A program made the translations under genes and the position numbers. A stretch of 50,053 bases of DNA from positions 1-50,053 of the forward strand of contig JAIEQI010000026.1 of NCBI GenBank assembly GCA_019747875.1, given 5' to 3'. The stretch comes from Candidatus Obscuribacterales bacterium (lineage in GTDB: Bacteria > Cyanobacteriota > Vampirovibrionia > Obscuribacterales > Obscuribacteraceae). The notes beneath the pieces were generated by a model. That model made no database searches and was not told the DNA's origin. It was given only the letters and a program-made list of their open reading frames with translations. Shown in pieces: positions 1-7,761 of the stretch. Each line of letters starts with the position of its first letter. The first letter of the stretch is position 1.

Positions 1-150
1 GGCGCTCCCGGGATCGAACTGAACTTCAAAGAGCCAATCTCTCTCAAAGATCGAAGCCGGCAAGATGCCGGCGCTCCCGGGATCGAACTGAACTTCAAAG
101 AGCCAATCTCTCTCAAAGATCGAAGCCGGCAAGATGCCGGCGCTCCTGGG
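1..150. repeat. 69-bp tandem repeat, two copies plus a partial third
   Basis: Units begin at 1, 70 and 139 and are essentially identical; the third is cut short after 12 bases and carries one change (CCC to CCT). Each unit contains GCCGGC-AAGAT-GCCGGC, which folds as a 6-bp hairpin. The array runs off the left edge. The plus-strand frame starting at base 1 is open through the array and stops with TAG at 154-156, because 69 is 23 codons, but no start is in view. An intergenic repeat is more likely than a coding tail. Confidence 0.85.
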
Positions 151-152
151 AT

Positions 153-1391
153 CTAGTGATAAAAGCGAAGCATGCTTTTGTCTTGATCAATGGTGAAGCG
201 ATAACCGGCTAGGAAATCTTGACCAATCGCATTGCCGGCACTGCCGCCGATTCTAACGGGGAATGATTGTTTGCTTATTGGTCCGAAGCGCAGGTCCATC
301 TCAACTACCCGGAATGTAGTGAGACCTCCTATTCCACCGGCATATTCCGTTGGGGCATCGGCGGGAATCTCGATACCAAGACCGGCTGCCGTTGCGGCAT
401 TTATGATCGTTGCATTTGAGCCTGTATCGACCATAGCTGGAATCGTCTTGTTATTGATGCGCAAGGGGACGATGGCTTTTGTACTGATCATCTTGCACGG
501 AATATCGTAGAGTTGATTGTCTTGCGACGCCGAGCCTGAATGAGAGGGCTTGGTCACAATCATGCATTTGCCTTTGCTATCGATTTCGTATTTGAGTCCT
601 TTCATGAACGCATAACCAATTAACGGTTCCATGCTCATTTCTTCCTGCACTTTTGCACGTATCTTTCTGGTAATTGGACCCATCTTCAGATTTACATCCA
701 TGTACCATATAGGGACGGCGCGACCTGCCCCACCCGAGTTTGCTCCCTGCGGGTTTCCATTTGGAATCGGCAATCCACATTGACGTAAGTGGTTGAAGCC
801 CAGCGTGAAGCCGGTTGCCCCCGTATCAAACATACATTTGATTGGGCGCCCATTTACAGAAGCATCCACATACATGTGACCTTGTTCGCCGACGCTGAAA
901 TAGATCTTGCTGGTATCGGGGATGCCAGCAAGATCTGAAGGCGCCTCATCGCTATCATCGTTTACTTGCGCATTGTTTTCGATCTGTTTGCCTGATGAAT
1001 TACTGGCTGCCGCTATGTTGTTAGCGGTCTGTCCAGCGTTTTGTGTTGTCGAAATATCGTCGGTGCTCCTGGCGCTCATCTGCTTCAGGAATGTTTCAGC
1101 CATCTGCGCCTCACGACTGGAAGGATAGGTCCGAACCAGTGTCAAAAACACGTTGCGCGCATTGCCCATGTCACCTAGCTTGTGGTAGCAGTACCCGGAA
1201 TAATACAAGCGCGTGGGTTGCGTGCGCCGGTCAGTGCTGCGTCTCAGGTATTCAATGCTTTGAGCATATTTTCCGCTGTTGGTCAGCTGAATCGCCTTTT
1301 GCAGTGCTTCGTCCGCCATTGCCTTTCTTGGCAAATGCAGACCGATGCTTCCCAACATGATGCAAAGAAAAATTCGTGAGTACTTATGCAC
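153..1391 (-). CDS. Secreted TPR protein with two retropepsin-like aspartic protease domains
   Basis: This 412-aa protein starts at a GTG (1389-1391) behind a GGAGAG ribosome site. Residues 1-26 look like a signal peptide ending in AMA. Residues 28-105 resemble TPR-type helices, followed by a low-complexity linker to about 155. Two clan-AA aspartic protease units follow: FDTGATG (catalytic Asp189) and VDTGSN (Asp322), each with a downstream hydrophobic strand. Single-domain retropepsins dimerise to pair two Asp residues; two copies in one chain could form a pseudo-dimer. This is inference. It lies last after the che operon on the same strand, 22 bp beyond the response regulator, so co-transcription is plausible. 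The substrate is unknown. Confidence 0.8.
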   Translation of the reverse strand: MHKYSRIFLCIMLGSIGLHLPRKAMADEALQKAIQLTNSGKYAQSIEYLRRSTDRRTQPTRLYYSGYCYHKLGDMGNARNVFLTLVRTYPSSREAQMAETFLKQMSARSTDDISTTQNAGQTANNIAAASNSSGKQIENNAQVNDDSDEAPSDLAGIPDTSKIYFSVGEQGHMYVDASVNGRPIKCMFDTGATGFTLGFNHLRQCGLPIPNGNPQGANSGGAGRAVPIWYMDVNLKMGPITRKIRAKVQEEMSMEPLIGYAFMKGLKYEIDSKGKCMIVTKPSHSGSASQDNQLYDIPCKMISTKAIVPLRINNKTIPAMVDTGSNATIINAATAAGLGIEIPADAPTEYAGGIGGLTTFRVVEMDLRFGPISKQSFPVRIGGSAGNAIGQDFLAGYRFTIDQDKSMLRFYH

Positions 1392-1413
1392 TGGAATCTC
1401 TCCGCAAGGGATA

Positions 1414-1962
1414 TTATGTGCTAGCCGTTTCTGACTGGGGAGTGGAAGTTTTGTTCAATTGAAACAAGTACATCTCGAATGCTGACAGCAAAAAATCCGC
1501 TGATGCGTTTGAAGGCGGAAGGGTAGTCCCCTCTCCGTTGAAAAAGACTGCCGATGAGTTTCCTGATTTGCGAAGACTTATTGTTTTTACTATTTCGTCA
1601 AGCTTAGCTATGAAGTTTGATTCGTCATAAGCCTTGAGGATAAAGTTGTCGGCTCCGCTTTCTAGCATGCGCAACACTTCAATCTTTTCCACCGGTGTCG
1701 CAAGCAGAATAAACGGAATTGCGTTGAATCGCTCTCCGGATTTCAGTTCTTTGCAAAGTTGATACCCATCCATTCCAGGCATATTAATGTCGGAAAGAAT
1801 CAAACCATAAGATTCCTTTTCCAGCTCATCCAACGCAGCTTTCCCGCTGCGAGCCAATTTAACGGTATATCCTGCCTTCTTGAGCTGATGCTGCATCAGC
1901 ATCGCCTGTGTCAACGTATCCTCTACAAGAAGAATTGTTGGCTTCGGGGAATCATCGGACAT
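1414..1962 (-). CDS. CheY-like response regulator with C-terminal extension
   Basis: This 182-aa protein starts at the ATG at 1960-1962, which has an AAAGGA site; an upstream TTG at 2046 lacks one. The receiver domain covers residues 8-125, with the acidic pair in LLVEDT, the phosphoacceptor Asp58 in SDINMPGMDG, and a conserved Lys in FILKAY. The last 55 residues, including VFFNGEG, are not a DNA-binding domain. Similar tails occur on receivers of chemosensory clusters, by memory. It follows cheB in the same direction and is probably the phosphorylated output of the CheA in this operon. Its target cannot be told from the sequence, as no motility genes are nearby. Confidence 0.88.
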   Translation of the reverse strand: MSDDSPKPTILLVEDTLTQAMLMQHQLKKAGYTVKLARSGKAALDELEKESYGLILSDINMPGMDGYQLCKELKSGERFNAIPFILLATPVEKIEVLRMLESGADNFILKAYDESNFIAKLDEIVKTISLRKSGNSSAVFFNGEGTTLPPSNASADFLLSAFEMYLFQLNKTSTPQSETAST

Positions 1963-2057
1963 TCGTTCGTTCCTTTCGTGAATTAGCTTTTCGTGGATTA
2001 ACTTTGGAGATGAGGGGATAGCGCAAAGTGGTGATCGTTCAAACAATAATGAGCTGG

Positions 2058-3128
2058 CTACTGTTTCTTTTCAAAGAGACTGTTAATGAATCTGGCAGCT
2101 TGTGGTGGCGAGAGGATGTGTTCGGCGGCGTTGATTTTTGCAGCCTCGCCGGGCATGCCGTAAACAATTGAACTCTTTTGGTCTTGCGCAATGGTCATTG
2201 CTCCTTTTTCGCGCATCAATTTTAGTTCCTCTGCACCGTCAGCTCCCATGCCACTGAATATGATACCGATTGCTTTCGGCCCATAAGATACAGCAGCCGA
2301 ATGGAAAAGATGTGCTACCGACGGGCAGTGCCGTTGATCCGCATGTTTGTCCTGCGTGATGCTTATGATCTCATCAGCTTTCACTGCCATCTGGTAACCA
2401 TTTTCGCACAGATAGACGGTACCGGGTTCGGCTTTTTGGCTTGAGTTTAACAACTTGACTTTCAAACCTGCGCCCGCGCTTAGCCACTCCACCAGGCCCG
2501 GCGCGAAACCCGGATAAATATGTTGGACGAGCAAGACGGGAACTGGCAGGCTTGGAGACAGTTCTTTCAGGAAGCTTAAAACGGCTGGCGGTCCCCCCGT
2601 TGAAGCCCCGAGTACAAGTACCTGATATCTATTGGCTGCTCTGATGGCTTCTTCCACGGTAAGCACAGGCAGCTTGCTAAAGGTTATTGTTTGTCGCCTC
2701 TTAACTACTTTTACTGCCGACATGTCCTTGACTGTTTGTCGAAGGTTCGATGCTATCTTCGTGAACTCCGGATGATTCACCGCTGGTGGTTTTGGTATAG
2801 CAGCCAAGGCTCCGGCCTGTACAATTTCCAATGCCATTTTTGTGTCGCCTGATTGGCAGCTAGTGCTTATTACCACGATCGGAACAGGTGTGCTTTGCAT
2901 GAGTTGCCTGGTTAATTCGAGTCCGTTTGATTTCTTCAGTTGAATGTCCATCGTCACTACATCAGGCTGCAACGTATAAACGGACTTCAAAGTGCTGGCC
3001 GCGTCATCGGCCGTGCCCACGACCTGGAATTGTGCGTCTTGTGCAAAGATATAAGACAACAGCTGCTGGATGAGGGGCGAGTCCTCAACAATAAGTACTT
3101 TGATTTTGGATTTCGGCAGAGGGCTCAT
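2058..3128 (-). CDS. cheB: Chemotaxis protein-glutamate methylesterase CheB
   Basis: This 356-aa cytoplasmic enzyme removes methyl groups from chemoreceptor glutamates. An N-terminal receiver (residues 9-125, VEDSP, phosphoacceptor Asp61) precedes the CheB esterase domain (about 168-350). The catalytic triad is visible: Ser176 in LGASTGGP, His203 in VQHI and Asp297 in SGMGADGAEEL. Length is normal for the family. Its ATG overlaps the cheA stop by four bases (ATGA, 3125-3128), so translation is probably coupled. Activation by phosphotransfer from CheA is expected from the family. Confidence 0.97.
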   Translation of the reverse strand: MSPLPKSKIKVLIVEDSPLIQQLLSYIFAQDAQFQVVGTADDAASTLKSVYTLQPDVVTMDIQLKKSNGLELTRQLMQSTPVPIVVISTSCQSGDTKMALEIVQAGALAAIPKPPAVNHPEFTKIASNLRQTVKDMSAVKVVKRRQTITFSKLPVLTVEEAIRAANRYQVLVLGASTGGPPAVLSFLKELSPSLPVPVLLVQHIYPGFAPGLVEWLSAGAGLKVKLLNSSQKAEPGTVYLCENGYQMAVKADEIISITQDKHADQRHCPSVAHLFHSAAVSYGPKAIGIIFSGMGADGAEELKLMREKGAMTIAQDQKSSIVYGMPGEAAKINAAEHILSPPQAARFINSLFEKKQ

Positions 3129-5692
3129 GTCAGTGTTTCAATCAACTCCAGTAACTGTTTGCGATCAAAGTCGATCTTGCTGAAGTAGGCGTTGCCGCCG
3201 TTTTCCAATGATGCTTTCTTTCCGTTTTCGGCTGATTCAGAGCCAAAGAAAATTATTGGAATGTCTTTTAGGCGCAGGTCGCGGCGCACCCAGTAGGCAA
3301 GCCCACTTTCTTGCGTTTCGGATAGCTCGGCGCTTTTGAGTAGTATCAAAGGCTCATCCACGTCGAGTCCCTCTAGCGCGGCTTCGTTGGTATCAAATGT
3401 ATTTACGATGTAGCCCTCACTTTCAAGCAGAGTTTTTAACATGACCAATGAAGTAGAGTGCTTGTCGACGAGGTAAACAGGCATCTCAGATAGTTTCTGC
3501 GCACGTTGGCTTTGCTGATGTAACTGCTCTGTTAATTTGCGATCGGCATCAAGCGCTTTGAGAGATGATTCCATAAGGTCGGCTACGTTAAGAACCGGCA
3601 CTACCTGACCGGAACCGAGGATGGTGGCACCAGCAATATTGGGGACGCGGATCAGTGGATGGGACAGACCTCTGACAAGGACCTCGTGTTCATGCAAGAT
3701 TTCGTCAACCAGGAATCCGGCAGTGCGGTCTCCACTTTCAAGGATGATCAACTGCTGGTACTTTCGGGCAGCCCTGGTCTTAAATTCGGTCTTGTAATTA
3801 ATTTGAAGCACGTCAGCTAGATATTGCACACTAACTAGTTTCTCATTGACGTTTATGATGTTTCGGCTTCCCTGCTGCTTAATCTCGGAACGCAAAACTC
3901 TGCCTGCGTAGTCGACGTTGAGTGTGGGGATGATGAAACTTTGTCCTGCGGCGTTTATCTGTATTCCGCGGAACGTGGATAATTTTGTTGGCAACTGCAA
4001 ACGGAACGTAGTTCCTTTGCCTAGCACCGTTTCGACAATGATACGACCCCCGAGGTCGTGAATGCGTTCGCGCACTATCGCCATGCCGATGCCGCGACCT
4101 GAAATCTCGGTTACAGTTTCACTCGTTGATACGGCCGAGCGATACATCAGTTCGAGGGCTTCGTTCTCTGACATGCTGTCAGCTTCATCCTGTGTGATCG
4201 CTCCTTCGCGCACTGCAACTGCTTTCAATCTTGCTGTGTTAATGCCGCGACCATCATCTGCGATAATTAGTTCAACGTTTCCGCTTTCGTTTTGGACCGC
4301 CCCTATACGGACTGAAGCTTTTGGCGCCTTTCCTGCTGCTAGTCTGTCCTCGCTTGTTTCCAGTCCGTGGTCCAGGCTGTTGCGGACAAGGTGAATAACG
4401 GGGTCCTTTATCTCTTCAAGGATTCGGCGGTCTATTTCTATCTCAGTTCCGAACAGTTCGAGGTCGACATCCTTTCGCAGTTCCCGTGATAGATCGCGCA
4501 CCACTTTTGGTACCACTGAAAGAAGTCCCGAGAAGTCTTGCATCAGTAAAGATTTTACAGAGTCGATGAATCCATCTACCATGTTGAAGCAGAGTCGCTG
4601 TTCTTGTTGTTGCCGTCGCATCTGCGAATTGATTTTGCTCTCTAGTGTTTCAGAAAAACCAGATAGCCAGCTAATAAAGCTGCCGAGTTCTTTTGATCCT
4701 TGCGCGGACTCCCGTTGCGCTGCTTGAGCGCGTTCCTTTAACATTCGTTGAAACGACAAAACTTCGGCGCTTAAATGTTTGGCTTCTGTTCGCAGCTCGC
4801 GGCAATCCTCAAGCCGTTGTTCCGTGATTTGTTTGAGGATGAGCATTTCTTCGGATTCGCGCAAGAGCTTGTCCAGCTTCCATAATGCAATGCGTGTTGT
4901 TCCGCCTTTGTCCGTTGCTAGGCCTTTTGTTTTTTGCGTTGCGGGAGCTGCTGTCTGAGTTGCTGTCATTGCTGGCGCCGCATCGCGAGCTTGTGAAGCC
5001 ATTGCATCGCGCTGGGGCGCGGTGGGCTGTGCTGGAGCTGCAGGTTCGGCAGCTTTTGCTGCGCCATTGGGGGCGGCAAGCGCTGCTTCGTTCGGGTTTG
5101 CAGGCGGAATTGCCTTCGACGTACTCTGTTCTGGTCCAGCTTGTGCATCGTCCGGTTCCGCTGCCTTGACTGGTGGCGCTGCTGGCGAACTTGTGGGAGA
5201 TGGCGGAGAACCAGGTGCTGAAGGACCGGCGGCTTGCTCAGCCAATGCAGCGGCGGCGGCGGCTTCGTCAGCCAGTCGCTGTCTTTCATCCAGATATTTC
5301 AGACCTTGAATAACATTGGCAAATCCTTCATCGATATAGTCAGCGTTGCCGGCTTCTACTTGTGAAATATATTGGTCCAAAAGGTCGATGGCGGAGTGAA
5401 ACACATCGGCCGCGTCTGCATGCAGAAGCTCCTTCTTCCGGCGCAGGCTGAGGAGCGCACTTTCCAGGTACTGGCAAATACTTTCAACAGTAGTGATGCC
5501 AGCTGCGCGGCTATTGCCTTTCATGCTGTGCAATTCGTGCAGGATGTTTTCTGCGAGCCCATTTTTTGCATCTTCGTCCGAAGAAGACTCGAGCTGGATG
5601 ATGTTATTCATAATGTTTTGAAGTTGTTCGCGAGCCTCAATCACAAAGGCTTCTTGAAGTTGTTTCAAAAATTCTGGATCAATCTCAGACAC
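3125..5692 (-). CDS. cheA: Hybrid chemotaxis histidine kinase CheA with degenerate receiver
   Basis: This 855-aa kinase has an HPt (P1) domain at residues 1-115 with His55 in LHSMKG. An Ala/Pro-rich linker spans about 140-260, then a dimerisation region. The HATPase domain (about 390-555) shows VRNSLDHGLE, DDGRGIN and GRGIGMAIV. A CheW-like domain follows (about 560-700), then a C-terminal receiver-like domain (about 730-855). In that last domain the phosphoacceptor position reads LILLKSAEL, with Lys in place of Asp, and the acidic pair is reduced (VDKHS), so it probably cannot be phosphorylated. No P2 domain is evident. It starts 12 bp after the second cheW and overlaps cheB. Confidence 0.96.
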   Translation of the reverse strand: MSEIDPEFLKQLQEAFVIEAREQLQNIMNNIIQLESSSDEDAKNGLAENILHELHSMKGNSRAAGITTVESICQYLESALLSLRRKKELLHADAADVFHSAIDLLDQYISQVEAGNADYIDEGFANVIQGLKYLDERQRLADEAAAAAALAEQAAGPSAPGSPPSPTSSPAAPPVKAAEPDDAQAGPEQSTSKAIPPANPNEAALAAPNGAAKAAEPAAPAQPTAPQRDAMASQARDAAPAMTATQTAAPATQKTKGLATDKGGTTRIALWKLDKLLRESEEMLILKQITEQRLEDCRELRTEAKHLSAEVLSFQRMLKERAQAAQRESAQGSKELGSFISWLSGFSETLESKINSQMRRQQQEQRLCFNMVDGFIDSVKSLLMQDFSGLLSVVPKVVRDLSRELRKDVDLELFGTEIEIDRRILEEIKDPVIHLVRNSLDHGLETSEDRLAAGKAPKASVRIGAVQNESGNVELIIADDGRGINTARLKAVAVREGAITQDEADSMSENEALELMYRSAVSTSETVTEISGRGIGMAIVRERIHDLGGRIIVETVLGKGTTFRLQLPTKLSTFRGIQINAAGQSFIIPTLNVDYAGRVLRSEIKQQGSRNIINVNEKLVSVQYLADVLQINYKTEFKTRAARKYQQLIILESGDRTAGFLVDEILHEHEVLVRGLSHPLIRVPNIAGATILGSGQVVPVLNVADLMESSLKALDADRKLTEQLHQQSQRAQKLSEMPVYLVDKHSTSLVMLKTLLESEGYIVNTFDTNEAALEGLDVDEPLILLKSAELSETQESGLAYWVRRDLRLKDIPIIFFGSESAENGKKASLENGGNAYFSKIDFDRKQLLELIETLT

Positions 5693-5704
5693 GTTTTGTT
5701 TCCT

Positions 5705-6244
5705 TTATGGCATAGCTTCAACAACAATACGTGGATCGGCGAAGAGCTTCTCGACGTCAATCAGGGACAGCTGATCCAGGCGCACTCCTTTAAGAAGGGG
5801 AGCGACTGCTGCGCTTACTAGTTGCTTAGGTGACTGCAGCTCGTTCTCTGGTATCGACGAGATACCGATAATTTCGTCAACGGCAAAGCCGGATTGAATG
5901 TGTTCATTCTGGAGGACGACCACTTGTAGGTCTGAGGAATGGGAGCGTGCTTCCAACTCCAAGAACGAGCGCAGGTCCAATAATGCGAGAATTTGTCCCC
6001 GGAAATTTATCAATCCCAAAACAAACGGTGGCGTGCAAGGTAATGGCGTGACGCCGGCAAGCTTGTTAGCTTCACGAACATATTTTGCTTCAACTGCGAA
6101 CTTCTCTCCGGCGATCACGAATTCGAGCACATCGACTTGATTCTCTCTTTTGCTGGCTTTTATGGGTGTTTGTGCGAGAGCATCGGCACGTTCCTGCAGG
6201 ATCGCTTGCTTCTGTTCTTTTGTCAGTTCATCATCTCTCGCCAT
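5705..6244 (-). CDS. cheW: CheW-like adaptor (second copy)
   Basis: This 179-aa protein starts at the ATG at 6242-6244, preceded by TAGGAATT and only 8 bp after the cheR stop; a longer frame reaching 6379 would overlap cheR heavily and is rejected. About 45 charged N-terminal residues precede a CheW domain (VLEFVIAGEKFAV, then LGLINFRGQILALLDL). The domain couples receptors to CheA. Two adaptors in one operon suggest that two receptor classes, or distinct array positions, are served by one kinase. Confidence 0.92.
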   Translation of the reverse strand: MARDDELTKEQKQAILQERADALAQTPIKASKRENQVDVLEFVIAGEKFAVEAKYVREANKLAGVTPLPCTPPFVLGLINFRGQILALLDLRSFLELEARSHSSDLQVVVLQNEHIQSGFAVDEIIGISSIPENELQSPKQLVSAAVAPLLKGVRLDQLSLIDVEKLFADPRIVVEAMP

Positions 6245-6252
6245 AAGAATTC

Positions 6253-7113
6253 CTATTTTTCCGCATTTGATTTGACAAAAATAGTGGAGCCAACTCGTTG
6301 CAATCCTTTCGGTGGCTGAGTGATAAAACGCGATGAATCGCTGGCACTCGTAATGAACGAGCCTCCAGGCGCCAGGCAATCGGCTAATTTATCTGCAATT
6401 TGCTTGCCGCGTTGCTGTGTGAAGTAGATCAGCACATTGCGGCAAAAGACAATATCCATCTCGGACGTTCCGCTCTTGCTGGTTGGGTACTCGTCTTCAG
6501 CAAGGTTTAGATACGAAAGTTTGACGTACTTGCGAAGATTGTCGTTGAGCTTATGCTGTCCTTCTGCGCTTGGTTGAAAATATTGATGAAAGAACTCGCT
6601 AGGCATTGTTCGGAATGACCAGCTGCCATACGAGGCATTGTGAGCTTTTTCGAGGCTTCGCGTGTTGATGTCTGTTGCGATCAGGTGAATCTGCCAACTG
6701 TCGATATCGGGAATGGTTCTAGATAAGCTGATCGCAATTGAGTATGGCTCCTCGCCAGTGCTGCAGCCAGCGCTCCAGATTCGCAAAGCTTTATTGCCTG
6801 ATTTGCGTTTCCTTTTCAACAATTCTGGAATGATTTTTTCTTCCATCGCAATGAAGACTGCTTGATCCCTGAAAAAGTAAGTTTCGCCAACCGTTAGGTT
6901 TCGCACAACTGTTTGTAAGTCTTGTTTGTTGAGTGCGCCCTCAAGTATCTCATTGATGCAGTGCTCTGCATTTGCATATCCAAGCTCCTGAGCAGCATTA
7001 TTTAGCCCTCTTTCCAGATCGGAATAGCGCATCTCGTTGAAATACAAACCCAGGCGTTCTGATAAGTAGTGATTTACAGCGCTGAGAAGATCTGTCGTGA
7101 GCGACTGAATCAT
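6253..7113 (-). CDS. cheR: Chemotaxis protein methyltransferase CheR
   Basis: This 286-aa enzyme methylates receptor glutamates using S-adenosylmethionine. The N-terminal helical CheR domain (1-75) is followed by the methyltransferase fold, with the SAM-binding motif IWSAGCSTGEEPYS at 112-125 and the FCRNVLIYF motif near residue 225. Length is typical and no TPR extension is present. Its ATG overlaps the stop of the upstream cheW by four bases (7110-7113). CheR with CheB indicates that this pathway keeps methylation-based adaptation. Confidence 0.97.
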   Translation of the reverse strand: MIQSLTTDLLSAVNHYLSERLGLYFNEMRYSDLERGLNNAAQELGYANAEHCINEILEGALNKQDLQTVVRNLTVGETYFFRDQAVFIAMEEKIIPELLKRKRKSGNKALRIWSAGCSTGEEPYSIAISLSRTIPDIDSWQIHLIATDINTRSLEKAHNASYGSWSFRTMPSEFFHQYFQPSAEGQHKLNDNLRKYVKLSYLNLAEDEYPTSKSGTSEMDIVFCRNVLIYFTQQRGKQIADKLADCLAPGGSFITSASDSSRFITQPPKGLQRVGSTIFVKSNAEK

Positions 7114-7577
7114 GGGCGTAGGCTCCTGATGATCGCAGTTGCTAGCTGATGTTCTTCTTTTGAACTCAAGAACTTTTCTATGTTATGAACAAGTACTATT
7201 TTTCCACCGATATTTGCTGCGCTCGTCAAGTGAGGCAAATCAGCCTCCTCGGCAATTGGATTGAGATCGAATTCCTTTATTGGTTTTACGTCTTCTACCT
7301 CATCGACAACAATGCCGATTAAGGCTTGTTGATTTCGAAAAATGATGATTTCGTCATTGGTATCGAGTTCAGCATCTGCACCGAGTCCCAGTTTCTTGCG
7401 CAGGTTCACAATAGGCACAGGGATACCATTCAAATTCAATAACCCATGAACAGTATCCGGCGCTCCAGGTATCGGTGACAATGCGGCTGCTCTGACAACG
7501 CGCTCAACGTGTTGAAGATCAACTGCTATGCGAGTGCCTTCTATTCGGAAGACAAGTAGACTAGTTGCGGCCGTCAT
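7110..7577 (-). CDS. cheW: CheW-like adaptor (first gene of the chemosensory operon)
   Basis: This 155-aa protein is a single CheW domain: LLVFRIEGTRIAVDL, then VHGLLNLNGIPVPIVNL and a late GIVVDEVEDV strand. It would bridge receptor tips and CheA in the cytoplasm. It is the first gene of the minus-strand operon cheW-cheR-cheW-cheA-cheB-regulator, and diverges from a chemoreceptor gene beginning at 7762. The 184 bp between them must hold promoters for both directions; no clear consensus pair was seen there. Confidence 0.94.
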   Translation of the reverse strand: MTAATSLLVFRIEGTRIAVDLQHVERVVRAAALSPIPGAPDTVHGLLNLNGIPVPIVNLRKKLGLGADAELDTNDEIIIFRNQQALIGIVVDEVEDVKPIKEFDLNPIAEEADLPHLTSAANIGGKIVLVHNIEKFLSSKEEHQLATAIIRSLRP

Positions 7578-7761
7578 TTACGCACGCCAATACCAGTGGA
7601 AGCTACCCGTCTCCCACTTACCACGATTGTCAGCCTCTTAAGCAATCTGCGTTTATCGTTGAAAATTCTTGTTTTTCGGACGGCCACGCCGTGGGGCGAG
7701 CAACGATTTGTGGAAGGATGCAGATGGTTGGGAGGATCAATAACTTTCTCAGTCACTCACT

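Noticed and set aside
4966..5309. Long open frames on both strands inside cheA
   Set aside because: They arise from the Ala/Pro-rich GC-biased linker of CheA and have no ribosome site or family signal.
5705..6379. Longer form of the second CheW starting at 6379
   Set aside because: It would overlap cheR by over 120 bases. ATG 6244 has a good ribosome site and sits 8 bp after the cheR stop.
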